Source: Sulfuritalea sp. (lineage in GTDB: Bacteria > Pseudomonadota > Gammaproteobacteria > Burkholderiales > Rhodocyclaceae). From it: 34,345 nucleotides of DNA. The notes under the pieces were generated by a model. The model saw nothing but the letters and a program-made list of their open reading frames with translations, was not told the DNA's origin and did not search any database. The stretch is taken from contig JALHPU010000044.1 of assembly GCA_022842325.1 (NCBI GenBank), positions 1 to 34,345 on the forward strand, in the 5' to 3' direction. The position numbers and the translations under genes were made by a program. Position 1 is the first letter of the stretch. Every line of letters begins with the position of its first letter. Of this stretch, positions 25,104-33,740 are shown one piece after another.

Positions 25104-27182
25104 TCAGGCTCCCTTTCCGTTCATCGCCTGGCGGACCTCGCCGATGAAGCGGCTCTGGTTCAGCCCCGACTTGTCGAGTACCTTCAGCACGTCGCCGTCG
25201 AGTCGGGTTCGATCGGCATCCGTCACGTCCTTCGCGGTGACGACGACGATTGGAATACCGGCGGTCGCTGGGTCGCGCTTGAGCACCTCGATCACCTCGA
25301 AACCGCTGACCTCGGGCATCATCAAGTCGAGCACGATCAGGTCCGGGCGCTTGCTGCGCGCCAGGTCGATGCCGTCCTGCCAGCTGCAGGCCGTGAGCAC
25401 GCGGTAGCCGGTGGACTGGAGATAGGTGCCGAGCAGCTTGATCTCCTTCGGATCGTCGTCGATCACCAGCACGCTGCGGCGCTCGCCGTCGACCGTGGGG
25501 GGAAAGCCGGAGGCCGTCAATGCGCGCGCCAGCTCGTCGCGGCCCACCGGCTTTTGCAGTACGTAACTGGCGCCCAGCGTCAGGCCGAGTATCTTGTCGG
25601 CGACTATCGAGACCACGAGCACCGGCACCCTGGAAAATTGCGGATGCTGCTTGAAGCGCTCGATGAAGGTCCAGCCGTCCATTCCGGGCAGCTGGACGTC
25701 GACGGTGACCAGGTCGGGGCATTCCTGGGCCGCCAGTTCCAGCGCGGCTTCGGCCGAGACGGCGCGCAGCACGCGGAAGCCGTTGCGCTGCAATTGCAGG
25801 CGCAGCAATTCGGCAGCCTTGGCGTCATCCTCGACCACCAGGGCCAGCGGTTGCCTGGCGTCGGGCTGCGGCGTGTCGGCGGCGACCGGGAGCGCGCTGT
25901 CCTGCGCGGACGTCGCTGTCGATACCGGGTCGGCCGCAACAGCAATAGCTTCGACCGGGCGCCAGGGCAGCCATACCGTAAAGGTCGAGCCACGGTTTGG
26001 CGTACTGTCAAGGCTTACACTGCCGCCGTGCAGTTCGGCCAGCCGCCTCACCATCGCCAAGCCGAGGCCGGTGCCTTCGTATCGACGCGCCAGCGTGCTG
26101 TCGATCTGGGTGAAGGGCTCGAACAGCCGCGCCTGATCCACCGTCGAAATGCCGATGCCGGTATCGGCTACCATCAGTTCGAGGAAGTCCTCGAAGGGAG
26201 CGTCGGGCAGCGGCTGGCGCGTGCTGCGCCTTGCCGTGACACGGACCTCACCGCCCTCGGGAGTGAATTTGACTGCGTTGGACAGCAGGTTGTAAAGAAT
26301 CTGCTTGAACTTGCGTTCATCCAGCCAGACGCTGCCTAAATTGGGGGGGATGTCGGTGATCAGGCGCAGGTGCTGTGCCATGGCCTGTTCGCGCACGACC
26401 TGAAGGCTGGCCTGGACCAGCAGCGCCGGTTGCAGGGCGTCGAGTTCCAGGGTCATCTTGCCGGCCTCGACCTTGGACAGGTCGAGGATGTCGTTGATCA
26501 GCGACAGCAGATGGCTGCCGCTGGTGAATATGTCGTTGACGGCTTCCTTCTGCTGCGCCGACAGGTCGCCCAGCAGCCCGTCGCCGAGCATTTCGGAGAA
26601 GCCGATGATGGCGTTGAGCGGTGTGCGCAGCTCGTGCGACATGTTGGCGAGGAACTCGGATTTCATGCGGCCGGCTTCCTCGAGTTGCAGGTTTCTGAGT
26701 GCCATCTCCTGGCTGGCGATGGCGTCGTTGGCACGCTTTGCCACCTCGAGTTCGAGGAAGTGGTTCTGGTCGCGCAGGAAGTCCGCCGTGGCTTTCAGCG
26801 CCAGGTGATTCTTGACACGAGCCATGAGGATCGGCGGGCTGACCGGTTTGGTGATGTAATCGACCGCACCGAGTTCCAGACCGTCCCTTTCGTCCATCAT
26901 TTCGCCCTTGGCGGTGAGGAAGATGACCGGTATGTGGCTGGTCCCCGGGTTGTGCTTGAGTCGCTCGCAGACCTCGTAGCCGTCCATGCCGGGCATCATG
27001 ATGTCGAGCAGGATCAGGTCCGGCGGCGAGTCCGACGCTGCTATCTGCAGGGCTTTCCCGCCGCTGTTGGCAATCTTCACCTTGTACTTGTCCTTGAGCA
27101 GATTGCTCATCAGGCTCAGATTGTCCGCGGTGTCGTCGACCACGAGAATGGTGGCCTTTTCGGTGAAATTGAGTCCGTCCAT
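25104..27182 (-). CDS. Hybrid histidine kinase: REC-HisKA-HATPase-REC-REC
   Basis: The product has 692 residues. An N-terminal receiver (Asp60 in LILLDIMMPGMDG) is followed by a coiled linker (~130-175). HisKA has His183 in NMSHELRTPLN. The HATPase has its N-box (NLLSNAVKF, Asn302) and G-boxes (DTGIGI, GTGLGLAMV). Two C-terminal receivers carry Asp495 (TVDVQLPGMDG) and Asp619 (VLDLMMPEVSG); the last lacks the usual KP pair near its end (VLDKSGL). No membrane segment or periplasmic sensor is seen, so input probably comes through the N-terminal receiver. ATG 27182 follows GAGGGC. It starts 10 bp after the stop of the upstream PAS kinase and is followed by the REC gene one base after its own stop, a tight operon. 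Confidence 0.9.
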   Translation of the reverse strand: MDGLNFTEKATILVVDDTADNLSLMSNLLKDKYKVKIANSGGKALQIAASDSPPDLILLDIMMPGMDGYEVCERLKHNPGTSHIPVIFLTAKGEMMDERDGLELGAVDYITKPVSPPILMARVKNHLALKATADFLRDQNHFLELEVAKRANDAIASQEMALRNLQLEEAGRMKSEFLANMSHELRTPLNAIIGFSEMLGDGLLGDLSAQQKEAVNDIFTSGSHLLSLINDILDLSKVEAGKMTLELDALQPALLVQASLQVVREQAMAQHLRLITDIPPNLGSVWLDERKFKQILYNLLSNAVKFTPEGGEVRVTARRSTRQPLPDAPFEDFLELMVADTGIGISTVDQARLFEPFTQIDSTLARRYEGTGLGLAMVRRLAELHGGSVSLDSTPNRGSTFTVWLPWRPVEAIAVAADPVSTATSAQDSALPVAADTPQPDARQPLALVVEDDAKAAELLRLQLQRNGFRVLRAVSAEAALELAAQECPDLVTVDVQLPGMDGWTFIERFKQHPQFSRVPVLVVSIVADKILGLTLGASYVLQKPVGRDELARALTASGFPPTVDGERRSVLVIDDDPKEIKLLGTYLQSTGYRVLTACSWQDGIDLARSKRPDLIVLDLMMPEVSGFEVIEVLKRDPATAGIPIVVVTAKDVTDADRTRLDGDVLKVLDKSGLNQSRFIGEVRQAMNGKGA

Positions 27183-27192
27183 GGGGATGCCC

Positions 27193-30100
27193 TCAGGCTG
27201 ATGCGGTGCCGGCGGAGCGCAGCGCGGCGAGTGCTGTTTCGAAATCGAAGGACCGGATGCCGGCTTCGAGCGTGGGATAGTGGTCGGGAAAGGCCGTGTG
27301 CAGCAGGTCGGCATTCGCCTCCAGGATCTCGGCGACTGTCGAGTCGTTGTCGGCGAGCAGAGTTTCAAGCTGGCGGCAGACGGCCGCGAGTGCTTTCGGG
27401 TCGACCGTGACCGTGCTGCGGCACGGCGGCGCGGGCAGCTTGTCCTGCAGTTCGGCGATGAGGATGCCCAGCGGGGCCTCCAGTTCGCCGAGCCGGGCAT
27501 GGAGTTCGTCGTGCGGATGGCGGTCGCGGATGGCGGTTTCGACTGCCGCGGCCAGCAATTGCACCTCGCCGGCGCCGATGTTGCCGGCCACGGCTTTCAG
27601 CGTGTGGGCCAGGCGTTCCGTACTATCGCTGTCGTCCTTCTCCAGCGCCTGGCGCATGTCCGCCACGGCCGACCGCTGTCCGGCTTCGAACTTGCGCAAC
27701 AGCGACAGATAGAGCGCCGGCTTGCCGAGTGCGCGGCGCTGGCCGGCGACCATGTCTACGCCGCTCAAGGCGGCGGGCAGTTCGAGCGCTGCCGATGTCG
27801 GCGCCGGGGTTGCCGCTGCCGCAGCGGTCGATACACGCGGCCTGATCCACTTCAGCAGGGTGTTCCACAGTTCATCGGGCTCGATCGGTTTGGCGACATG
27901 GTCGTTCATGCCCGCCGCCATGCAGCGCTCACGATCGTCCTGCCTGGCGTTGGCGGTCATCGCCACCACCGGCAGAGCGGCGAAGCGCGGGTCGCGACGA
28001 ATCTCGCGGGTGGCCGTGACGCCGTCCATCACCGGCATCTGCATGTCCATCAGGACCACGTCGTAAGCGCCGGTCTTGACTTTTGCCAAGGCGATCTGGC
28101 CGTTTTCTGCCAGGTCGACGACGAAGCCGGCGTCGGTCAGGAGTTCCGTGGCGACTTGCTGGTTGAGGTCGTTGTCTTCAACCAGCAGGATGCGGGCACC
28201 CCTGATCGGCCCGAGCCGCTCGAAGGCGCCCGTCGGCGCTTCCCCGGTGCGGCGCGAGGCATCGGTTGCACCGCCCAGAATGCGCACCACGCTGTCGAAC
28301 AGGGTGGAGGGATTGAGCGGCTTGATCAGCACATCCTCGAGGCCTGCGCCTTCCGCGCCCTTGATCGCCTCCTCGCGGCCGTAAGCGGTCACCATCATCA
28401 TGTGCGGGGGACGCCGCAGCCCGAGCTCGCCCAGCCGTCGCGCAGTTTCGATGCCATCCATGGCGGGCATCTGCCAGTCGATGAAGACGATTTCGTAGGG
28501 GTGGTCTTCGGCATCGGCGCGTGCCACGGCGGCGATCGCATCGCGGCCCGACTCGGCCTGGTCGACCTGGAGCCGCATGCCGGTCAGCAGTTCACCCAGC
28601 ACCAGCCGCGCGTGATGGTTGTCATCCACCACCAGCACGCGTTTGCCCCGCAGATTGCCTGACAGCTTGCGCTCGCGCGGAATTTCGACGCCCTTGCCCA
28701 ACAGTGCCGTGAACCAGAAGGTGCTGCCCTTGCCGGGTTCGCTGATGACGCCGACCTCGCCGCCCATCAGTTCGGCCAGCTTCTTGGAAATTGCCAGGCC
28801 GAGTCCGGTACCGCCGAACTGCCGGGTGGTCGAGGTGTCGGCCTGGGAAAACCTCTGGAACAGCCGCCCGGTCTGCTCAGGCGTCAAGCCGATGCCGGTA
28901 TCGCGCACGGCGCAGTAGAGCATCACGTCGTGGTCGGTCTGGGCCTTGACGCGGATGACAATGTCGACTTCGCCATGGGCGGTGAACTTGACCGCGTTGT
29001 TGCTGTAATTGACGAGAATCTGTCCGAGTCGCAGCGAGTCGCCGATCAGCCGCGCAGGTACGTCCTGATCGACCTGGAAGATCAGTTCCAGTCCTTTCGC
29101 GGTGGTCTTTTCGCCGATCAGGTTGGCGACGTTGTCGAGTACCTGCTCCAGCTCGAATTCGGTGTGTTCGATGCTCAGCTGGCCCGCCTCGATCTTCGAG
29201 AAGTCGAGGATGTCGTTGATGATGTTGAGCAGATGGCGGCCGGAGCCGTGGATTTTCTTGAGGTAGTCGCGCTGGCGCGTCGTCAGTTCCGTCTTCAGTG
29301 CCAGATGGGACATGCCGATGATGGCGTTCATCGGCGTGCGTATCTCATGGCTCATGTTGGCAAGGAAGTCCGACTTGGCCAGGTTGGCCTTTTCCGCTGC
29401 CAGCAGGGCACCTTCCAGCTCGATGCCTTTTTCCTCCAGAACCCGGTCGAGGCCCTTGCGCTCGGTGATGTCGCGTGCCGCGGCGAATACGCCCTGCAGG
29501 CGCCGGTCGCGATCGTAGAAGGTCGTCGCATTGTAGGAGACCACGGTTTCCCTGCCGTCCCGGGCACGCGCCGTCAGTTCGTAGTTGTTGAGCTTTTTCT
29601 CGCCCAGCACCCGCCGGATGCCGGCCTCGGCGCGTGCCGGGTCGGTGAAGTAGTTCTTGAACGGTGCGCCGATCAGTTCGTCGCGCGTGCAGTCGGTCAG
29701 CGCCTCCATCTGCTTGTTGACGTCGGTGATGATGCCGGCCGGGTCGGTGGTCATGATCGCGTCGATGTTGGATTCGATCAGCGAGCGGGTATAGAACTGC
29801 TGATCGCGCAGTCGCTGATCGAGCTTCTTCTGCTCTTCCTCGATCTGCTTGCGTGCCGTGTTGTCGGTGCCGATCAGCAGGTAGCCGATGATCGCGTCCT
29901 GCGCATCGCGCAGCGCGGTGACCGAGACGACGGCAGGGAAGCGGCTGCCGTCCTTGCGGATGTAGGTCAGCTCGTAGATGTCCTCGATGCCGCGCGAGGC
30001 CTTGAACACCAGTGCCTCGAAGCCGGGCGTGATCGGCGTGCCGAGTTCGATGCTGAGCGCTTCGGCTCGCGCGATGACTTCCTGCGGATCGGAAATGTCG

Positions 30101-30771
30101 GCCGGAGTGATCTTGTTCATCACGTCGGCGGCGGCGTAGCCCAGCATGCGCTCGGCGCCGACGTTGAAGATCTGGATCACGCCCCTGGCGTCGGTGGCGA
30201 TGCTGGAGAAGTTGGCACTGTTGAAAATCGCGCTTTGCAGGGCGCCGGCCTTGAGCAGCGCCTCTTCGGCCTGCTTGCGCGCGGTATTGTCGGTGCCGAT
30301 CAGCAGGTAGCCGATGATGGCGTTCTGCGCATCTCGCAGCGCGGTGACCGAGACGATGGCGGGGAAGCGGCTGCCGTCCTTGCGGATGTAGGTCAATTCG
30401 TAGATGTCCTCGATGCCGCGTGCGGCCTTGAACACCAGCGCCTCGAAGCCGGGCGTGATCGGCGTGCCGAGTTCGATGCTGAGCGCTTCAGCCCGCGCGA
30501 TGACTTCCTGCGGGTCGGAGATGTCGGCCGGCGTGATCTTGTTCATCACGTCGGCGGCGGCATAGCCCAGCATGCGCTCGGCGCCGACGTTGAAAATCTG
30601 GATCACGCCCCTGGCATCGGTGGCGATGCTGGAGAAGTTGGCGCTGTTGAAAATGGCCTGCTGCAGGGTGTCGGCAATCGGCGACGCTTCCTGCCGCAAG
30701 AGCTCGGCAATGTCGGGAGGAGCCCCGACTTTGGCTACTTCAGTGGATCGATTGGCGGCTGTTTCTGGCAT
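27193..30771 (-). CDS. Hybrid histidine kinase: PAS-PAS-PAS-HisKA-HATPase-REC-REC-HPt
   Basis: The product has 1192 residues and no membrane segment. Two almost identical PAS/PAC modules lie at ~36-167 and ~178-309, and a third, diverged PAS at ~325-440. HisKA follows with [11 protein letters not shown] (His ~475), then the HATPase ([18 protein letters not shown]). Two receivers have [10 protein letters not shown] (~765) and [10 protein letters not shown] (~910). The HPt domain has [13 protein letters not shown] (His ~1055). It can therefore carry a full His-Asp-His phosphorelay. A C-terminal ~80-residue tail follows. The frame is open to a TTG at 30861, but the predicted transcription start of promoter h falls at that position, so ATG 30771 is preferred although it has no clear Shine-Dalgarno. 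It heads the four-gene signalling operon. Confidence 0.88.
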   Translation of the reverse strand: MPETAANRSTEVAKVGAPPDIAELLRQEASPIADTLQQAIFNSANFSSIATDARGVIQIFNVGAERMLGYAAADVMNKITPADISDPQEVIARAEALSIELGTPITPGFEALVFKAARGIEDIYELTYIRKDGSRFPAIVSVTALRDAQNAIIGYLLIGTDNTARKQAEEALLKAGALQSAIFNSANFSSIATDARGVIQIFNVGAERMLGYAAADVMNKITPADISDPQEVIARAEALSIELGTPITPGFEALVFKASRGIEDIYELTYIRKDGSRFPAVVSVTALRDAQDAIIGYLLIGTDNTARKQIEEEQKKLDQRLRDQQFYTRSLIESNIDAIMTTDPAGIITDVNKQMEALTDCTRDELIGAPFKNYFTDPARAEAGIRRVLGEKKLNNYELTARARDGRETVVSYNATTFYDRDRRLQGVFAAARDITERKGLDRVLEEKGIELEGALLAAEKANLAKSDFLANMSHEIRTPMNAIIGMSHLALKTELTTRQRDYLKKIHGSGRHLLNIINDILDFSKIEAGQLSIEHTEFELEQVLDNVANLIGEKTTAKGLELIFQVDQDVPARLIGDSLRLGQILVNYSNNAVKFTAHGEVDIVIRVKAQTDHDVMLYCAVRDTGIGLTPEQTGRLFQRFSQADTSTTRQFGGTGLGLAISKKLAELMGGEVGVISEPGKGSTFWFTALLGKGVEIPRERKLSGNLRGKRVLVVDDNHHARLVLGELLTGMRLQVDQAESGRDAIAAVARADAEDHPYEIVFIDWQMPAMDGIETARRLGELGLRRPPHMMMVTAYGREEAIKGAEGAGLEDVLIKPLNPSTLFDSVVRILGGATDASRRTGEAPTGAFERLGPIRGARILLVEDNDLNQQVATELLTDAGFVVDLAENGQIALAKVKTGAYDVVLMDMQMPVMDGVTATREIRRDPRFAALPVVAMTANARQDDRERCMAAGMNDHVAKPIEPDELWNTLLKWIRPRVSTAAAAATPAPTSAALELPAALSGVDMVAGQRRALGKPALYLSLLRKFEAGQRSAVADMRQALEKDDSDSTERLAHTLKAVAGNIGAGEVQLLAAAVETAIRDRHPHDELHARLGELEAPLGILIAELQDKLPAPPCRSTVTVDPKALAAVCRQLETLLADNDSTVAEILEANADLLHTAFPDHYPTLEAGIRSFDFETALAALRSAGTASA
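29845..30240 (-). repeat. Duplicated PAS/PAC module, copy 2
   Basis: This is the second of two tandem PAS/PAC-encoding segments, offset by 426 bp (142 codons) from the copy at 30271-30666. The proteins differ at only a few positions, while most of the nucleotide differences are synonymous. Confidence 0.9.
30271..30666 (-). repeat. Duplicated PAS/PAC module, copy 1
   Basis: This is the first copy in translation order of the PAS/PAC module repeated at 29845-30240. Shared landmarks are [20 protein letters not shown] at the start and [13 protein letters not shown] at the end. Confidence 0.9.
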
Positions 30772-30867
30772 GGCGGGAGTGACTGAGGTAGGGCGCGAAT
30801 TTGCGACGGCAATGGCGTGATCCAGTGCAACGGCCTTGGCTGCCGTGCCCCCATGCCGCAATGACTT

Positions 30868-30910
30868 CTTATAGCGCCTGTGGCTGCCACTCTCCGTGCG
30901 CTATCGAACA
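30868..30910 (-). promoter_or_regulatory. Class II CRP/FNR-like promoter for the hybrid kinase operon (site h)
   Basis: Minus strand: TGTTCG-ATAG-CGCACG (30910-30895), two mismatches. A strong -10 hexamer TATAAG follows at 30873-30868 after 21 bp. The predicted start is near 30861, giving a ~90-nt leader to ATG 30771. Confidence 0.65.
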
Positions 30911-30977
30911 CAAGGCGCCTGACTCGCGCTTGATGCGGCTGAGGCTGCCTGTGCGGCACCAGCCCAGGCCGGTGCGA

Positions 30978-32048
30978 TTACGCATCGGTAAGTTGTGCGT
31001 AAATGGCCGCAAAAGCGTCCGCTTGCAACGCAAAGGCGCCCAGCACCGCCGGGTCGAAATGTTCCGGCTCAACCCGGCCATCGCCCCGGGTAATTATTTC
31101 GACGCAGCGTGCGTGATCGATGGGCTGTTTGTAGGGACGCTTGCTGCGCAGCGCATCGTAGACGTCGCAAATCTGCATGATCCGCGCCGCCAAAGGAATC
31201 GCTTCACCCGTCAGCCCGCTGGGGTAGCCGCTGCCATCCCAGCGTTCGTGGTGGTTCAGCGCAATTTCCGCGCCCATGCGGGTGTAGGGCGAGGTGCCGC
31301 TGGCCAGGATCTTCGCACCCAAAGTGCAGTGGGTCCGCATGACAGTCCACTCCTCGGCAGTGAAGCTGCCCGGCTTCAGGAGAACGTGATCGGCAATGCC
31401 GATCTTGCCGATGTCGTGCATCGGGCTGGCGTGGAAGATGAGGTCGCTGAAGTCGGCTGGCAGGTTCATGCCTTCGGCCAGCAACTTGCAGTAGTGGCTG
31501 ATGCGGCGGATGTGGTGGCCGGTCTCCTCATCCTTTTGCTCGGCCGCGCGCACCAGGGTGAACACGGTGTCGCGATAGGCTTCCTCGAGCTGTGCGGTGC
31601 GTTCCTTGACCTGTACTTCGAGAATCCGGCTGTGGTCAGCCAGAAAGTCACCGTATTCCTTGAGCCGCAGCAGGTTGCGCACGCGTACGGTCAGGTCGGC
31701 GCGGTCGATCGGCTTCGACAGGAACTCCTCGGCACCGGCGTCCAGCGCGCGCAGCTTCGAATCGCGGTCGTCGAGCGCCGTGACCATGATCACCGGTACC
31801 GGCCTGGTGCGCGGATCGGCCTTCAGTCGTGCCACGGTCTCGAATCCGTCCATGTCCGGCATCATGACGTCGAGCAGGATCAGGTCGGGTTGCTCCGACA
31901 AGGCCATGGCCAGGGCTTCGGTGCCATTGCCGGCACTGATCGTGGCATAGCCCTGAACCTGGAGCAGCGTCTCGATCAACTTGACATTGCGCGCCTCGTC
32001 GTCGACGACGAGGATGCGGGTGGGCCGTTGCGGAGGTTCGGGGCTCAT
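30978..32048 (-). CDS. Response regulator with HD-GYP c-di-GMP phosphodiesterase domain
   Basis: The product has 356 residues. Residues 10-130 form a receiver domain (VVDDEARN; Asp60 in LILLDVMMPDMDG; FLSKPI). A helical linker (RILEVQVKERTAQLEEAYRDTVFTL) leads to the HD-GYP domain with HDIGKIGI (His211-Asp212) and HHERWDGSGYPSGL (266-279), all the expected metal and signature residues. It would hydrolyse c-di-GMP when phosphorylated, with the adjacent hybrid kinases as plausible donors. ATG 32048 has only a weak ribosome-binding sequence. It is transcribed separately from the kinase operon, from site i; its stop lies ~117 bp from the kinase promoter start. Confidence 0.92.
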   Translation of the reverse strand: MSPEPPQRPTRILVVDDEARNVKLIETLLQVQGYATISAGNGTEALAMALSEQPDLILLDVMMPDMDGFETVARLKADPRTRPVPVIMVTALDDRDSKLRALDAGAEEFLSKPIDRADLTVRVRNLLRLKEYGDFLADHSRILEVQVKERTAQLEEAYRDTVFTLVRAAEQKDEETGHHIRRISHYCKLLAEGMNLPADFSDLIFHASPMHDIGKIGIADHVLLKPGSFTAEEWTVMRTHCTLGAKILASGTSPYTRMGAEIALNHHERWDGSGYPSGLTGEAIPLAARIMQICDVYDALRSKRPYKQPIDHARCVEIITRGDGRVEPEHFDPAVLGAFALQADAFAAIYAQLTDA

Positions 32049-32128
32049 GGCTGCGGGAATCTCGTGTTGGGCAGGGCGATCCCCGCATAGGCTGCGTGGC
32101 CGTGGCTGCGCTGAAACTGCACACCCTG

Positions 32129-32171
32129 ACCTTATGACGATGCACGGCTCGCGTATGTGCGCTGCCGCACG
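32129..32171 (-). promoter_or_regulatory. Class II CRP/FNR-like promoter for the HD-GYP gene (site i)
   Basis: Minus strand: CGTGCG-GCAG-CGCACA (32171-32156), one mismatch, then TAAGGT at 32134-32129 after 21 bp. The predicted start is near 32122, ~74 nt before ATG 32048. Confidence 0.7.
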
Positions 32172-32223
32172 TAGCGCCACTGCCTGAAGCGCCAGAACCG
32201 GCGAGGGTTGCCGGGGGGGTGTC

Positions 32224-32251
32224 TTGACTTTGCTCCCGGCGTGCTTATACT
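32224..32251 (+). promoter_or_regulatory. Sigma-70 promoter of tRNA-Val
   Basis: TTGACT (32224-32229) and TATACT (32246-32251) are separated by 16 bp, ~15 bp upstream of the tRNA 5' end. This is a near-consensus constitutive promoter, in contrast to the -35-less promoters of the rest of the window. Confidence 0.85.
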
Positions 32252-32265
32252 GCGCGCTCTTCAGT

Positions 32266-32342
32266 AGGCGCGTAGCTCAGCTGGTTAGAGCACCACCTTG
32301 ACATGGTGGGGGTCGTTGGTTCGAGTCCAATCGCGCCTACCA
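32266..32342 (+). tRNA. tRNA-Val (anticodon GAC)
   Basis: A complete 77-base cloverleaf: acceptor AGGCGCG/CGCGCCT, D-arm GCTC...GAGC, anticodon stem CCACC/GGTGG with loop TTGACAT (anticodon GAC at 32300-32302), T-arm with TTCGAGT, and an encoded CCA at 32340-32342. Its 3' end borders an integrase gene, the usual arrangement when a tRNA gene is an integration target. Confidence 0.97.
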
Positions 32343-32380
32343 AAATACGGTAGAAAATCAATAAGTTGCAACACCAATCA

Positions 32381-32403
32381 AACCGCCTTCGGGCGGTTTT
32401 TTT
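32381..32403 (+). terminator. Intrinsic terminator downstream of tRNA-Val
   Basis: AACCGCC (32381-32387) pairs with GGCGGTT (32392-32398) around TTCG, giving a T-run of seven bases to 32403. The hairpin is symmetrical, but an A-run needed for use from the integrase side is lacking. Confidence 0.9.
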
Positions 32404-32430
32404 GCTTCCTATGGCTAAAACGTGACGTAA

Positions 32431-33537
32431 CTAGCCAGACGTTCCGGTTCGTAGGTTCTCGTTGTCTGCCACAAGCTGCAATTTCGGCCGGTCGATCCAG
32501 TGCCGCAAATGCTCTCCGCTTAGATGGGCATACCGCTGCACCATCTTGAGCGACGACCACCCTCCAAGCTCCTGCAGGACGTGCAGAGGTGTTCCGTTCT
32601 GCACGTGCCAGCTTGCCCAAGTGTGCCTGAGGTCGTGCCAGCAAAAATCGCATATTCCCGCCCTAATCAGTGCTTCACGCCACGCGCGGGTACTTGTCTG
32701 ATGGACCGGTCGCCCCGCCTTGGCAAAGACCCAGCGCAAGGGTTCGTCGCGCTCCGTCTCGTCTTTTTCCTGCAAGGCTTTTTGGGCCTGCAGAATTTCT
32801 ATTGCTTTGTCGCTCAGTGGTACTGCAAGCGCTTTGCCGTTCTTGGTATTTTCGCCAAGAACCCAAGCTGTCTTTCTCACTAGATCTACTTGCGACCATT
32901 CCAGATGCGTCACGTTGGCTCTTCTGAGACCCGTCTGCAAACTGAACTCCGCCATTGCTGCCAAGTGCTTCGGCAGGTGGCTTGTGAGTTTGTCGGCGTC
33001 CTCTCTGGAAATCCAACGAATGCGGCTCTTGGCTCCCTTGAGTGCCTTGATCTTCGGCACTCTGTCGATCCATTCCCACTCATCCCGAGCCTTGTTGAGT
33101 GCGGCCCGGAATGTCGTCAGAAATCGATTGACCGTATCGGGCCCCGGAGTGCATTCGCGTTCTTGCCCGCTCTTGTAGATGCGGATGTATGGCTTCTGCC
33201 TTTCAGCAATAAGCGTGCTCACCACCGCTTTGTCGATCTCGTCGAGATACTTGCCGCCGAGATAGGTATCGAGCCAACGTAATGCATGCCGGTCGTTCTC
33301 AATAGACGCCTTGCGTTCAGCCTCAGCTTCGCGGATGTAGCGCACTACGGCTTCACGCCATGTGTATCGGCGCTTGGTCCCTAGTCGTTGCTGTTCCCAA
33401 ATCTGAGCCTTTAGCTTGTCGTGGTATTCCTGAGCTTTTCTCCGGTCTTCAGTCCCAGTGCTTTCGCGTATTCGTCGTCCGCCGATGGTGACGTCAAGCC
33501 ACCAGAGCGACGACTCTTTAGGTCGATAGATAGCCAT
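32431..33537 (-). CDS. int: Tyrosine recombinase/integrase
   Basis: The 368-residue product has an N-terminal DNA-binding region (~1-55), a SAM-like core-binding domain (~60-155) and a catalytic domain. Catalytic residues are visible as Arg205 (TGLRRANV), His301 and Arg304 (HDLRHTWAS), the Trp of GGWSS (327) and nucleophile Tyr336 (VQRYAHLS). All are present, so it looks functional. Its 3' end points at the tRNA-Val gene 88 bp away, as in integrated islands and prophages that use a tRNA 3' end as attB. Codon use and GC are visibly lower than in the flanking chromosome. Its 5' end overlaps the excisionase-like gene by 127 bp in a different frame. Confidence 0.95.
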   Translation of the reverse strand: MAIYRPKESSLWWLDVTIGGRRIRESTGTEDRRKAQEYHDKLKAQIWEQQRLGTKRRYTWREAVVRYIREAEAERKASIENDRHALRWLDTYLGGKYLDEIDKAVVSTLIAERQKPYIRIYKSGQERECTPGPDTVNRFLTTFRAALNKARDEWEWIDRVPKIKALKGAKSRIRWISREDADKLTSHLPKHLAAMAEFSLQTGLRRANVTHLEWSQVDLVRKTAWVLGENTKNGKALAVPLSDKAIEILQAQKALQEKDETERDEPLRWVFAKAGRPVHQTSTRAWREALIRAGICDFCWHDLRHTWASWHVQNGTPLHVLQELGGWSSLKMVQRYAHLSGEHLRHWIDRPKLQLVADNENLRTGTSG

Positions 33538-33740
33538 TCATTGGCCTCCTTTCTAACGCTATCTTTCGACGCTTGCCGCCTGTAGTTTGAACGCAAATAG
33601 TCGACAAGGTCAATATCAATAAATACCCAGCATTTCCCAGGCTTCGCCGCCGGGACTTCTCCGGACTGTGCTTTCCGAAGCAACGTGATCGGATGTATGT
33701 GGAGAAGCCTTGCGGCTTCCTGGAGTGTCAGCGTTCGCAT
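33411..33740 (-). CDS. Excisionase/MerR-like helix-turn-helix protein
   Basis: The 109-residue product starts with a MerR/AlpA-type winged HTH of the kind found in excisionases: TLQEAARLLHIHPITLLRKAQSGEVPAAKPGKCWVF (residues 4-40). A helix (IDLVDYLRSNYRRQA) and a polar tail follow. It lies just upstream of, and overlaps by 127 bp, the integrase gene, so the two are translated from one transcript in different frames. It is likely a directionality factor or repressor of the element; which of the two cannot be told. Confidence 0.8.
   Translation of the reverse strand: MRTLTLQEAARLLHIHPITLLRKAQSGEVPAAKPGKCWVFIDIDLVDYLRSNYRRQASKDSVRKEANEWLSIDLKSRRSGGLTSPSADDEYAKALGLKTGEKLRNTTTS

Noticed and set aside
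29845..30666. Insertion sequence or mobile repeat inside the kinase gene
   Set aside because: The repeat is in frame, encodes a PAS domain and has no transposase or terminal inverted repeats.
28930..30786. 618-codon plus-strand frame opposite the PAS kinase
   Set aside because: It mirrors the tandem PAS duplication and has no recognisable domain; the opposite strand encodes PAS, HisKA and receiver motifs.
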